A stretch of DNA of 64,000 nucleotides from Chloroflexi bacterium TSY (GCA_019217005.1 JAHBNG010000003.1:1-64000); one strand, 5' to 3'; shown: positions 28,209 through 37,678, numbered from the stretch's first letter. Numbers and translations are program-made. Notes: generated by a model from the letters alone, not told the origin.

Positions 28209-29157
28209 ATGAAAATGCGATATCCGATCCAAGAACTGATGAGCGAAGAAGGCTGTTATGAGAGATTGTTAGAGATCTTGCATCCAGAAGGGATGCAATG
28301 TCCAGATGGACATAGATTGCCAGAAGGGCAAGCGCCTCACAGTCGAGAGCGAGCCCCGGTGAATAAGTACAGATGCCGAGAATGCGGCAAAGTATACGAT
28401 GCCTTTACGAATACAGTCTGGTCTGGAACGCATTACAATTGTGTGACGATAGTCTTAGTGATGCGAGGCATCATTCAAGGGACACCAACGCTGCATCTAT
28501 CAGAGGAACTGTCTCTGAACTATAGTACGTTGTTGGAGCGTCGCCATCGGATCCAGAATACGGCGTTGCTCCAAGCCGCAGCCGCTTCCCCCTTTTTCGC
28601 GATTCTGTAGCTGAAGCCGATGAACTGTACCAGAATGCAGGAGAGAAAGGCGATTACCATCCCGATCCAGATGACCCGCCCAGACCTCGAGCCAACAAGC
28701 GCCGTGGACGAGGGACGATGGAGAACGACCGACCACCGATTCTGGGCGTTGTGGGACGAACCTCTGGCCAAGTCCAGTTCACGGTCTGTGACAACACAAC
28801 AAGCAACCATTGTTCCTTTAGTTGTTGCTTGCTCTCCCTGGCACCACTCTCTATACCGACGAGTGCAACGCCTACAATCCCATTGCGGAGACTGGTCGCT
28901 CTCATGCCACTGTTTGTCACTCCCGGTACGAATGGGCTCGCGATGATGATGGCGACGGCATTCGGGAAGTTCACTGCAACACCATGGAAGGCATTTGGAC
29001 TGGTCTACGCAATTTTCTGCGTCCCTTTCGGGGTGTTCATAAACGTTATCTTGCCCAATATGTTGCCATCTTTGAATGGACTCACAATCTCAAATTTGTC
29101 AATGACTCCTTTCTTCGCTCTCTCATTGACTCCCATTTCACCTATTTTCATTCATGA
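28209..29157 (+). pseudogene. IS1595/ISXO2-like transposase, frameshifted
   Basis: The N-terminal part (28209-28610) has a zinc-ribbon CPDGH...CRECGKVYDAFTNTVW typical of IS1595. The middle (about 28610-28800) has ADELYQNAGEKG and RRGRGT.ENDRPPILGVV. The C-terminal part (about 28840-29157) has YTDECNAYNP and TGLRNFLRPFRGVHKRYLAQYVAIFEW. It needs at least two frame changes. Terminal repeats were not identified. It is inserted just upstream of Y-like RNA 3. Confidence 0.75.
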
Positions 29158-29182
29158 GCCTCAATTTTATGATCAACCATAA

Positions 29183-29305
29183 GCGCGTACCCTAACAACC
29201 ATAGCTTACAAACTAGCTCAATTGGTAGAGCATCAGACTTTTGGATCTGACGGTCGCTGGTTCAACTCCAGCGTTTGACAACTCGCTATGGGTACTTGTA
29301 CGCGC
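29183..29305 (+). ncRNA. Y-RNA-like gene 3 with cloverleaf tRNA-like module
   Basis: Outer stem GCGCGTAC (29183)/GTACGCGC (29298), loop CCTAACAA/GTACTT, inner stem CCATAGC (29199)/GCTATGG (29285). Enclosed is a tRNA-order module: short acceptor CAAAC/GTTTG, D-arm (GCTC-AATTGGTA-GAGC), anticodon-like arm with an 8-base loop (TCAGA-CTTTTGGA-TCTGA) and T-arm (GCTGG-TTCAACT-CCAGC, 29256-29272). The incomplete acceptor, the 8-base loop and the outer stem argue against a functional tRNA-Gln. It lies 390 bases upstream of the Ro60 gene. Confidence 0.85.
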
Positions 29306-29697
29306 CAGTTTACAAATCTAATTGTGCGATCATGAGTATCGTTTGGTTCGAGATTACACTGATTCAGCACGATTCTGTTGGTGAAAATTGAATCAAATAC
29401 TACAACGCAACGCAATTTTCTTCATGAGCAGCCGATCCGTTTATGCCCGAAAATTCGTTTACTAGTACATTGCGGCGTAAATACCACGGCGGTTATTCTC
29501 GTTGACTACCTCTGGTGGACAGCTTGTTGAACCATTGGCTTACTTGCGCTGGGATTTACTAGCTACAATCCGCTCCTGTCTAAATTCGTTGTAGTATCCA
29601 TGAACACAAAAACAGCACCGAAGCAACCTCGCAGCACAACGATTCCCTTAACCGGTATCACACAATACACAACAGATCTCACACAAAAAGGTGCAGT
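29306..29697. other. Leader region of the Ro60 gene
   Basis: No gene supported on either strand. No strong promoter hexamers with good spacing were found. An AAAGGTG ribosome site precedes the ATG at 29698. Confidence 0.3.
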
Positions 29698-31224
29698 ATG
29701 ACAACTCGAACAGCCATCCACACACAAACAGAACAAGATCTACGAGTCAAGCTTTTTAATACGCTGCTGACCACGCCCCATCGAAACTTGACCGATATCT
29801 ATCCAGTCCACCAGGAGATCGTTGGTCAGGATCCACGATTTTACGTTCAATTGGCTGCCTGGTATGCGGTGGAAGGGGAGGTGCGCGATCACAAGGAAAT
29901 GTTTGTGATCAATCTTGTCTTGAGTGATTTCCCTGGCCACCGGGACGTGGGGTTGGCACTGCTGCGCGAGTTACCACCCTACCAAGTTGGACGTGTGCTT
30001 GACTTTATCAAAGGACGTGTCGTTCACTCCAAAGCGGAGCAGAATGGTGCAGATTCACGCGCCGCAACGGGGGTGGAGAAATTCGGGCTGGGTTACAATG
30101 TCCCTCGCTCGATGAGGACGGAAATCAGTCGCTATCTACGTGACCGCGAGGCCAATCCTGAATGGTTCGATGCATCTGTCCTGCAAGCGCGCAAGACCAT
30201 GAAACGTCTTTACGCAAGTCTGCACGTCAAGCCCAGCCAACGTGCACAAGCGATCCTCTTTGAAGAGAATCCACCCGCTGACTCGCGTCTCTTTGCGCTG
30301 AAAATGATCGCCGCGGCTCGAACGCCTGCCGAACAGGCGCAGGCCATCGTTGAGCACAAGATTCCTTATCGAGTCGCCTCATCCGTGCTCAAGCAGATGA
30401 CGCCGATGGTTTTGGTGGCCTTGCTCAACAGCATGACGCCCCAAGAAGCCATCAACAACCTGGGTTCTCTCAAGCGTCATGGAGCGTTTGACAATGCGGA
30501 TGTGAAGCAACTGATCGAGGGTAAGCTGAAGGCGGCTCAGAGCGCCAAACGCGTCTCGGCTTTCAAAGCCAAGGAAGCAGCCAAAGCGGCCAACGTCTCG
30601 GCCGATATTGTCGAACAGTTGGATCAAGTTACAGATCGTCAGGTCAAGGCCAAAGGCACAATTGTGCGCCCAACGGCTCTGTTGATTGACAAGAGTTCGT
30701 CTATGACTCAGGCCATCGAACTGGGCAAGCGAATTGGCTCGATGATCGCCGGAGTCTGCGAAGCCGATCTTTTTGTCTACGCCTTTGACTCGATTGGCTA
30801 TCCTATCCAAGTCAAGAGTTCGTCACTGACGGATTGGGAACGGGCGTTGGCCGGAATTTACGCTGGCGGCATGACCTCGTGTGGAGTGGCGTTGGAGATG
30901 ATGCGGCGTCAGCAACAGGTCGTCGAGCAGCTGATCATGATCACGGACGAGGGGGATAATACCAGCCCTCGTTTCGTTGAGGCATTTCAACGCTACTGCG
31001 CTGACCTTTCGGCAGAGCCACATGTTGTCTTTGTCAAAACCGAGAACGCAATGAGCAATCTCGAAGAAGAATGTCAGCAGGCACGAATTGCACACGACGC
31101 CTATCAGTTCACGGGCGACTACTACGCGTTGCCAAACTTGCTGCCGCTCCTGACTCGACCGAGCAAGCTCGATCTGGTGCTGGAGATCATGATGTGGCCG
31201 TTGCCGAAGCGGAAGGCAGCGTAG
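29698..31224 (+). CDS. rsr: Ro60/Rsr-type TROVE domain RNA-binding protein
   Basis: 508 residues. An alpha-helical TROVE-like repeat region (about 15-320) is followed by a von Willebrand A domain (about 328-480) with the MIDAS motif DKSSSM and downstream GGMTSCG and ITDEGDN. Ro60 forms a ring that binds misfolded RNAs and Y RNAs and, in Deinococcus, is tethered by Y RNA to PNPase. Three Y-like RNA genes lie in the 4 kb upstream, strongly supporting this role. A second vWA gene follows 70 bases downstream. Confidence 0.88.
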   Translation: MTTRTAIHTQTEQDLRVKLFNTLLTTPHRNLTDIYPVHQEIVGQDPRFYVQLAAWYAVEGEVRDHKEMFVINLVLSDFPGHRDVGLALLRELPPYQVGRVLDFIKGRVVHSKAEQNGADSRAATGVEKFGLGYNVPRSMRTEISRYLRDREANPEWFDASVLQARKTMKRLYASLHVKPSQRAQAILFEENPPADSRLFALKMIAAARTPAEQAQAIVEHKIPYRVASSVLKQMTPMVLVALLNSMTPQEAINNLGSLKRHGAFDNADVKQLIEGKLKAAQSAKRVSAFKAKEAAKAANVSADIVEQLDQVTDRQVKAKGTIVRPTALLIDKSSSMTQAIELGKRIGSMIAGVCEADLFVYAFDSIGYPIQVKSSSLTDWERALAGIYAGGMTSCGVALEMMRRQQQVVEQLIMITDEGDNTSPRFVEAFQRYCADLSAEPHVVFVKTENAMSNLEEECQQARIAHDAYQFTGDYYALPNLLPLLTRPSKLDLVLEIMMWPLPKRKAA

Positions 31225-31295
31225 GTGACGAGGTGACACGATGACAGAATGATAATACGATCCAATTGAGCCTCAAAACTTTGCTAGAAAGCAGT

Positions 31296-31895
31296 ATGAT
31301 TATGTTCTTCCAACAACTTCTGAACAAGGTAACTCGGAAAAAAGTTCTGCCCACAGAGAATGGACAAGAACCAATTCAATACAGCGTTCTCCAACAGGTT
31401 GATCTGGCTTTTATTGTGGATACGACAGCCAGTATGGGACCGTTCATTCAATCGGCGCGGCAGCAGATGACGGACATGTTACACGCTGTTACCCACGCAT
31501 CGCCAATTCCCATTGATTTGCGGGTCGGGATCGTCGAATATCGGGATCATCCTCCACAGGAACATAGTTTTGTGACGAGGACACATCGGTTTGGCAAAGA
31601 TCTCTCGCTTATCCAACAATCAATCAACAAGCTGCGGCCAAATGGTGGTGGTGATGTTCCCGAAGCGGTCTATGATGGCATAGCCGCGGCAGGCGAACAG
31701 CTCCTTTGGCGCACACACAGTCACCGGCTAGCGGTGCTAATTGGCGATGCGCCGCCACATCAAGACTGTGCCTGCGGCATAACGGCAGATGAGGCGACCG
31801 CCCTGTTGGAGGAGCAACGCGTTCTTCTCTACTCCGTCGGTTTGACAAATGTGGTACAAACTTTACTTTCTGGTAAAAGAAAAGAGATGAGGTGA
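31296..31895 (+). CDS. vWA-domain protein of the Ro60 locus, N-terminal part (split by IS copy 3)
   Basis: From the ATG at 31296: about 30 residues, then a vWA domain with MIDAS DTTASM (about 44), VEYRDHPP, GGGDVPEAVYDG and VLIGDAPPH. The native frame stops at codon 188 (VVQ, 31859), where the IS begins. The native gene continues at about 33351. The TROVE-vWA plus vWA pairing suggests a complex with Ro60, but this is inference. An alternative start is the ATG at 31302. Confidence 0.8.
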   Translation: MIMFFQQLLNKVTRKKVLPTENGQEPIQYSVLQQVDLAFIVDTTASMGPFIQSARQQMTDMLHAVTHASPIPIDLRVGIVEYRDHPPQEHSFVTRTHRFGKDLSLIQQSINKLRPNGGGDVPEAVYDGIAAAGEQLLWRTHSHRLAVLIGDAPPHQDCACGITADEATALLEEQRVLLYSVGLTNVVQTLLSGKRKEMR

Positions 31896-33346
31896 GAAAT
31901 GTGGCAAAAAGCGGTTAGCAGTTCATCCTAAAGGTAGAGAACCCAAAAAGGAGGAAGGAATGCTAACCGCGCCAGAAATAACTATAGCAGTACTGATGAA
32001 TGTATTGCAAGTAACGCCGATGGGAACAAACGTAAATGTAATGCGTCTGATGTGGGCAATGCTGAATGGGTCGTTTCTGAAAAGTCGAGGAGCAATCCAT
32101 AGCGCATTGAAAGAAAGCGGTTTGAAGATGAGGAGCTCCGGCGAAGCTGGTGGAGCTCGATATGGATCATGGGATATCACAAGTCTGCTGGGGTCGTGGC
32201 AAGAAGAAGTGGAAAGGGGAATGGGAGGCAAAAAAGTTAGAAGGGTACCGAGTGAAAAGCATAGATATCACAGGGTTCTGGCGACCGAAGCTGCAAGGGA
32301 AAGTGAACCGACTCTATAACTCAACGGCTCGTCGGCATTGCCCGCGCTCATCTTTGGAGTGATGATAAGCTCGGGGGAGATAGGCGGGAAGCGAGTGCCA
32401 CTGCTCAAGGCAATCATGAGATGCACGGTTGGAACAAAGGAAAGTGAGTTTCGGAAAAAGCTGCTGAAAGAGACGAAGAAATCACTGGAGTCAGACGAAG
32501 TGGCGGTGGTCGATGCCGGGTTTACAATCAGAGAAATGCTAGAAAGCGGCATAGACCGATTTGTCCTGCGGAAGCGATTAACTGCACAGTGCGCCGCAAT
32601 GAGTTCCCAAACGCAAAGAAAAGGCAGACCACCTGAATATGGTGATATTGTGCGTCCGCTCTCGCAGCTATAAGGAAAGCGACTCGAGGCTACAACTCCG
32701 GACTCGTCTGGTCGCTTTCTATAGTGGTCGCCTGATTTGCTATCAAGCATGGCACAATCTCGTCCCCAGAACAACCAAGGTGGATACAGCCAACCGTACC
32801 TACTCGATTTACGTCATTCAGGATCCGGCCTACAACACACCTTTGGTTTTGGCGACCGTTATGACTTTGCAGCCTGAAACCATTTATCTTGTCTACCTGG
32901 AACGCTGGCCTGTTGAACATCCCCCCTTGGCTTCCAAGCAGATGATTGGCTTACATCGTCAATTTGTTCATGCCGATGAGGCTTGTTTCCGCTTACCTGA
33001 ACTGGGGCTGCTGGCTGGCAATCTTCTTTCCCATTTAGCCGCTTCTCTTCCTCCCATACCGACTGGCTACTGGGATCGAGAGCCTCAATCCACTCCCGGC
33101 AGGCTGCGCCGTGTTCTCTCGAGTGCTCTTTTCCAACTCCTGACCAACTCGACCCTGACTTTCGGAAAAGGCCTCGGTTTCACACCATTTCCCTAAAGGC
33201 GTTCTCGCTCATCGCCGCCTCAATGCCGCTGCTTAAACTAGCCGAGCACTATTTTTACATTTTATCCCGTTTTTTCAGGGTGGATTCTTTTTTCCGCCCC
33301 TTTCGGTTTGCCCTTTGTCACTCAAGCCTTTACCAGAAAGTAAAGT
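31860..33346 (+). mobile_element. ACTTTACTTTCTGG-type IS, copy 3
   Basis: 1487 bp, inserted in the vWA gene. Flanks TACAA and TCAA fit a 5-bp duplication with one base lost. The transposase region 31960-33236 has several frameshifts (for example near 32130, 32336 and 32685). Confidence 0.9.
31960..33236 (+). pseudogene. Transposase of IS copy 3, frameshifted
   Basis: Same family as copy 2. It begins MLTAPEITIAVLMNVLQ and ends HRRLNAAA, with at least four frame changes and local deletions, so it is inactive. Confidence 0.75.
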
Positions 33347-33599
33347 TCAAAGAAGCTTTGCCGATTTGGCTCAACGCACGGGCGGTGCCTATTTCGTGGC
33401 CGATGAAGGAGCGCACGCCATCGATGCTCTACAGCAAACGCTGCAAAATGAATTTAGCGAACTGGCGTTTGATGAGCAAGTTTTGGCGCTTTGTGACAAG
33501 CCCAGTTGGACGGTTGATGGTCTCTGTGCCCAATTAGACCGTCCAATCAATGTAGTGTCACACAGTTTAGGGCGCTTGGGACGACGAGGGTTGCTATAG
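33347..33599 (+). pseudogene. vWA protein, C-terminal part separated by IS copy 3
   Basis: In frame with 31296-31859 once the IS is removed: VVQ-RSFADLAQRTGGAYFVADEG completes the vWA fold. A winged-helix-like tail follows (CDKPSWTVDGLCAQLDRPINVVSHSLGRLGRRGLL). Reconstructed length is about 271 residues. Confidence 0.75.
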
Positions 33600-33638
33600 A
33601 TGTTCAGATAATGTTTTTCCACGCGAAACAGTAGCTTG

Positions 33639-33691
33639 TCAGCATTTCAGCCGGTCAGCCAGAGAGCTGAGTCGCTGACTGGCTGAAATGC
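33639..33691 (+). terminator. Hairpin after the vWA gene
   Basis: GCATTTCAGCCGGTCAGC and GCTGACTGGCTGAAATGC form an 18-bp stem with one wobble or mismatch and a ~14-base loop. No T-run directly follows. Confidence 0.6.
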
Positions 33692-33764
33692 CATCAACGA
33701 CAGGAAAATCTTTTTCTGAAGGGCTATAGAAGGCCGGAAGCCGTTGTGATGAGTCAAGTTTCGC

Positions 33765-33842
33765 AGAGGTGCAAAGTCGCAGAGGTGCAGAGTGATTCAC
33801 ATGCGTGCGCGACTCTGCAACCTTGCACCTGTGCAACTCGGT
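33765..33842. repeat. Direct/inverted GCAGAGGTGCA repeat
   Basis: CGCAGAGGTGCAAAGT then CGCAGAGGTGCAGAGT, followed by partial complements ACTCTGCAACC and TTGCACCTGTGC. It resembles simple dispersed repeats of Chloroflexota. Confidence 0.5.
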
Positions 33843-33893
33843 AACCGCGACTACCTACTCGTTGATCTGAGGCAGAGCCTCGCCAGATATTAA

Positions 33894-34034
33894 GGCTCAA
33901 TCAGATCTCAGGGGTTGACACGAATTCAAACCATGAAGGAACTGAAGAAGAAGCAGACAATCCTTCAATCTCTTCAGTTCCTTCATGGTAAATATGGCTC
34001 TTTTTTGTCAACCCCACTGAGATCCTGTCGAATC
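33894..34034. mobile_element. ISL3-like MITE, copy 1 (141 bp)
   Basis: Starts GGCTCAATCAGATCTCAGGGGTTGAC and ends GTCAACCCCACTGAGATCCTGTCGAATC; flanked by the 8-bp duplication GATATTAA. The centre is a perfect inverted repeat (ACCATGAAGGAACTGAAGA / TCTTCAGTTCCTTCATGGT). GGCTC ends and 8-bp duplications are typical of ISL3. Confidence 0.8.
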
Positions 34035-34060
34035 GATATTAATTGTTGATGGAGATTAAG

Positions 34061-35021
34061 ATGCACATCCACAACATATTGAACAAAATGCAAACGGCAG
34101 AGACTGACTTCTTGCAGACCGAATTCATGGCACCCATTCTTCCCAATGGACAGGTACGTGTTCGGATTGCGGGTCTCGTATCAGCCCTCAAAGTAGTGGG
34201 CGAACCTACCGCACGGTGGGCAATTCTCAAACCCCTCAATATGCAACAGGCTCATATTGTCGGCAAACCATCTTTGCGCCAGATTCAAGATTATCTGGCG
34301 CTCTTCCCAGCAGTACGACTTCTATTGATAGAAAAAGATGACGATGCCTGGTCCGCGCTGCCTGCGTTTCAGGCAGATGAGCGCTTTGAGTTTCGAGGCC
34401 GAATTTGCGTGCAGTTGGTGCAGTCAGCACAACCTTTTCAACGCATATTGGCTCGCTTTGATGGAACCAACTTCTGGTTTCAGGAGGTTGATCGGCGACG
34501 CAATCCCGCGATTGCAACCTACCTTCGTGATGCATTGACCAGACAGCTTGCGCCAAAGAATTTGCATAAACCCACGTTGACGAGGGAAGAACGAAACGCT
34601 TATCGTGTTGTTTATCAGGCGCGCAAACGAGCGAAACGGGACAAGGCCGATGACCGGCTGGCTGACGCTGTTGCCCACGCTGATGCCAAGTTGGTCTCTT
34701 ATCTGGAGCATGATGACGCGTATAGCGGCACTTTCAATGTTGATGGGCGACGACACCATACAGCGGTGAATAAGACAGATTTTTCGCTTCTTTCAGCGGG
34801 AATTTGTCTGTCCGGCGAAGACCATAAATTTGATCTTCAGAGTTTAGTTGGCGTGATACGCGAAGGGGAAAAGTCCGGGCACCTCTATTTTGAATGAGTG
34901 GGTTAAATGGCATAGATTGTCCGTTTGTGATGCGGAACAAACAGCCTGTTTGTTCTACGATTTGCCGACGCGATATTTATATATGGATGATGGTCATTAT
35001 GGTTGGGTTTTTTTATCATGA
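34061..35021 (+). CDS. Uncharacterised protein of the Ro60/ThiF locus (frameshifted near 34890)
   Basis: From the ATG at 34061 (GGAG six bases upstream) the frame encodes about 278 residues to a stop at 34895. The next frame continues without a break in character: HLYF then NEWVKWHRLSVCDAEQTA...YDLPTRYLYMDDGHYGWVFLS to a stop at 35021, overlapping the ThiF start. One extra base at TTTTG near 34890 explains this. No named domain recognised. A basic helix (EERNAYRVVYQARKRAKRDKADDRL, about 182-206) stands out. Position before ThiF resembles PRTRC protein B or E, but this is not shown by sequence. Confidence 0.65.
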
Positions 35022-35643
35022 ACAACTCTATCGGGGCGAGAGTGCTCTACAGAAGTTGGGCAATCTGCAAATTGTCTTGTGTGGCGCTGGAGCAGTTGGA
35101 TCGAATTTGGCTGAGAATTTGGCCCGGCAAGGCGTTCAACATCTGACGGTGATCGACTTTGATCGAGTTGAGGAACAGAATATCGGGACGCAGATCTATG
35201 GTGAGGGTGATGTGGGAGCCTTTAAGGTAGAGGTGTTGCAGGCTGAACTCTTTCGGTCGCTGGGGATTGAAATTGTTCCTGTTGTGAAACGCCTGACCGA
35301 ACAGAATGTTTCCAAGTTTCTGCGTGGTGCGGATCTCGTTGTCGATGGTTTCGACAACCATGCGGCTCGTCTGGCAGTGAGTGACCATTGCACTGCGTTT
35401 CAGATTCCTTGTCTGCACGTTGGTCTAAATGCAGATTACGTTGAGATCCGGTGGAATGAGTCATATCAAGTGCCTCATGATCCAGAAGAGATCGGTCTCG
35501 ATACATGTGCCTATCCATTGGCGCGCAACTTGATTCTCTTTGCCGTTGCCTTGGCCAGTGAGGCAGTTCTGCGCTTTGTGCTGGCCAAGGAACGGCAAGA
35601 TTATTCATTTACTTTGGGCGATCTGTGTGTAAATCGGGAATAG
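34999..35643 (+). CDS. ThiF/E1-like adenylyltransferase
   Basis: 214 residues from the ATG at 34999 (an earlier ATG at 34894 gives an atypical N-terminus). It starts FFYHEQLYRGESALQKLGN. The Rossmann nucleotide loop is CGAGAVGSNLAENLARQGV (about 29-47), then VIDFDRVEEQNIGTQIY with the conserved Asp and Asn, VVDGFDNHAAR (about 113-123) and a Cys in LDTCAY (about 175) that could be the thiol-acceptor residue. E1/ThiF proteins adenylate the C-terminus of ubiquitin-like proteins. The small protein at 26243 is a candidate partner. It is the last gene of the locus. Confidence 0.85.
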   Translation: MVGFFYHEQLYRGESALQKLGNLQIVLCGAGAVGSNLAENLARQGVQHLTVIDFDRVEEQNIGTQIYGEGDVGAFKVEVLQAELFRSLGIEIVPVVKRLTEQNVSKFLRGADLVVDGFDNHAARLAVSDHCTAFQIPCLHVGLNADYVEIRWNESYQVPHDPEEIGLDTCAYPLARNLILFAVALASEAVLRFVLAKERQDYSFTLGDLCVNRE

Positions 35644-35650
35644 GGACAGC

Positions 35651-35723
35651 GTGTTCCAAAGTGTGTAAATGGGGGCTGCTCGGTCAGAAGATCTGCTCCA
35701 TTTACACACTTTGTGGTACACAC
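35651..35723. repeat. Palindromic repeat family 1, copy 3
   Basis: GTGTTCCAAAGTGTGTAAATGG / CCATTTACACACTTTGTGGTACACAC with centre GCTCGGTCAGA. Located directly after the ThiF gene, it could also end transcription. Confidence 0.7.
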
Positions 35724-35745
35724 CTGGAATAAAGGTTCTCAATCC

Positions 35746-36504
35746 TTACTCTGCCTCCGCGGGCATTGTAGGTTGTTTGCGCAAATGGAGCGGCTCTGCT
35801 GAAACATGGCGTAATCGAATGTTGAGCAGTTCAATCACAATAGAGAAGGCCATGGCAAAGTAGACATAGTTCTTTAGATGCAGGTCGTGTACCATTTCAG
35901 GGTTCCAGCCTTCCATGACAAGCAGAAGGCCGATCATAATGAGAAATGCCAGGGCCAGCATCTTGAGCGTAGGATGGCGTTCGATGATATCGCTGATCTT
36001 ATTCGCAAAGACGAGCATAACGACGGCTGCAATAAGCACGGCTGGAACCATAACCCAAATCTCACCTGATATTCCCACAGCTGTAATCACCGAGTCGAGT
36101 GAAAACACAAGATCAATTAAGATGACTTGAACCAAAACTGACCCCAGAGAGGCAACCGCCTGACCACCATGGTGATCTTCCTCACCCTCCAGTTTCTCAT
36201 GAATTTCATAAGTACTCTTACCAATCAAGAAGAGACCACCGACCAGAAGGATGAGATCGCGACCGGAGAAGCCAGCCACAAGCGGTTGCGTCAAGCCCAT
36301 GATCCAGCGAATTGCAAAGAGTAAGACGAGACGTGCAATTACGGCAAGGGCAATGCCTAATGTGCGCGCCTGTGCCTGCTGGTTTTTCGGAAGTTTGTTG
36401 GAAAGAATCGCAATAAAAATCACATTGTCGATGCCGAGAACGATTTCTAAAGCAGTTAATGTTAAGAACGCAACAAGATTTTCGGTAGTAAATAGTTCGA
36501 CCAT
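35746..36504 (-). CDS. TerC family integral membrane protein
   Basis: 252 residues with seven or more hydrophobic helices and the two TerC signature loops ALEIVLGIDNVIFIAIL (about 18-34) and LIDLVFSLDSVITAVGI (about 130-146), each with the conserved Asp in a helix. TerC proteins are implicated in metal (Mn) export and in metalation of secreted proteins. The tail after about 230 is cytoplasmic and variable. Single gene. Confidence 0.92.
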   Translation of the reverse strand: MVELFTTENLVAFLTLTALEIVLGIDNVIFIAILSNKLPKNQQAQARTLGIALAVIARLVLLFAIRWIMGLTQPLVAGFSGRDLILLVGGLFLIGKSTYEIHEKLEGEEDHHGGQAVASLGSVLVQVILIDLVFSLDSVITAVGISGEIWVMVPAVLIAAVVMLVFANKISDIIERHPTLKMLALAFLIMIGLLLVMEGWNPEMVHDLHLKNYVYFAMAFSIVIELLNIRLRHVSAEPLHLRKQPTMPAEAE

Positions 36505-36704
36505 CTTTTCCCCATATAGATATTATGATGTATACCCAGCAGCGCTTTAAAGTAGCATTTTTACTTGTGTAAAGAATGCTCTGTTGTACTGCGAAGTATA
36601 AATTGTATTTTGATGGTAGGCATGTTCGTATAAACCAGATTCATAATTGTATACTGCAATCATTCGATTCTTCACCTCGTTTAAGAATGACACAATTGCA
36701 GTCT

Positions 36705-36919
36705 CAGTAGATCCAAATTTGGCGTTTTTGGCGATTTTCAGTCGAGATTGCAGGGATTTTGGAGTCATTTATTCAGATTTCGGTTACAGAAAACAACCTA
36801 TTTCATATCTGAAAATCGCCCAAATCTAACGCAAAAACTAGATATCGACCGGCAAATTTGTATTTATGTCAACTGTTTAGCCAGAATTCTCTCTCAAAAC
36901 CTGAAATTTGGATCTACTG
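36705..36919 (-). mobile_element. 215-bp MITE, copy 2
   Basis: Inverse orientation to copy 1; perfect 5-bp duplication AGTCT on both sides. Intergenic, between terC and the receiver protein. Confidence 0.9.
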
Positions 36920-37096
36920 AGTCTACTGATTATATGAAAAGATAGTAGTGATGGCTAATATGGTCAATACTATTGTGACTCAACTTATCGTCTATTCATC
37001 GTACCTGTACTGAATATATCTGTACATAAACGCAACCGACCTGCCCTTTTTCGAGCAGGTCAGTCGCGTTGAATTTATGATTGGGTCAACCAGATT

Positions 37097-37678
37097 CTAT
37101 GACATGGATTGGTCGCTCAATGCGCCTTCTATTACAGAAGTGAACTCCAAAAGCTCATACGGTTTGGATAGAAAGAACGGAGTCGTCTCTTGGCTGAGAC
37201 ACTTTTGGAGCGAGTTATTTTTGTCGATGCCGGAAGAGAAAATAACTTTGACGTCTGGATTCACTCGGCGTAAATGATTGTACGTGGTTGGACCATCCAT
37301 AACAGGCATTTCAATATCCAGCAGCACCAGGCCGATCTCAGCTTGATGCTTTTGGTATAGCTCAAGCCCCTCTTTTCCGTTAGTCGCTGTCAATATGCGT
37401 AGCCCGAGGAATTCTAGAAGATCTGTCGTGGATTCAAGAATCAGAGTATTGTCATCGATCACCAGAACAGTAGTTTTCGATGGTTTTGCGAGAATGCCTC
37501 TCGATTCCAATTGCTTAACTGTACCTGCTCTCTCTGACGAAATAGATTCTGTGGTCAAATAGTTGAAACAATGCTGATTCAGATCAGCAGAAGATAAGTT
37601 TGCTAACGGATTTCGATGCAATTCATATTGGCTGCTTTGACTATCATAGTTGAATCGATGTGTATCGTTTATATGCAT
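37097..37678 (-). CDS. Stand-alone receiver (CheY-like) protein
   Basis: 193 residues: a ~65-residue polar N-terminal extension, then one receiver domain with VIDDN (about 74), phosphoacceptor Asp in VLLDIEMPVMDG (about 119), Ser in FSSG and Lys in LSKPYE (about 171). No output domain. No kinase gene is nearby, so the partner is unknown. Confidence 0.85.
   Translation of the reverse strand: MHINDTHRFNYDSQSSQYELHRNPLANLSSADLNQHCFNYLTTESISSERAGTVKQLESRGILAKPSKTTVLVIDDNTLILESTTDLLEFLGLRILTATNGKEGLELYQKHQAEIGLVLLDIEMPVMDGPTTYNHLRRVNPDVKVIFSSGIDKNNSLQKCLSQETTPFFLSKPYELLEFTSVIEGALSDQSMS

Noticed and set aside
29208..29279. Functional tRNA-Gln (TTG)
   Set aside because: The anticodon-like loop has eight bases, only about five acceptor pairs form, and the whole unit sits inside a longer stem shared with two other RNAs. 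A Y-RNA tRNA-like module explains it better.
33765..33842. CRISPR array
   Set aside because: Only two adjacent GCAGAGGTGCA units plus complements; no regular spacers and no cas genes in the window.
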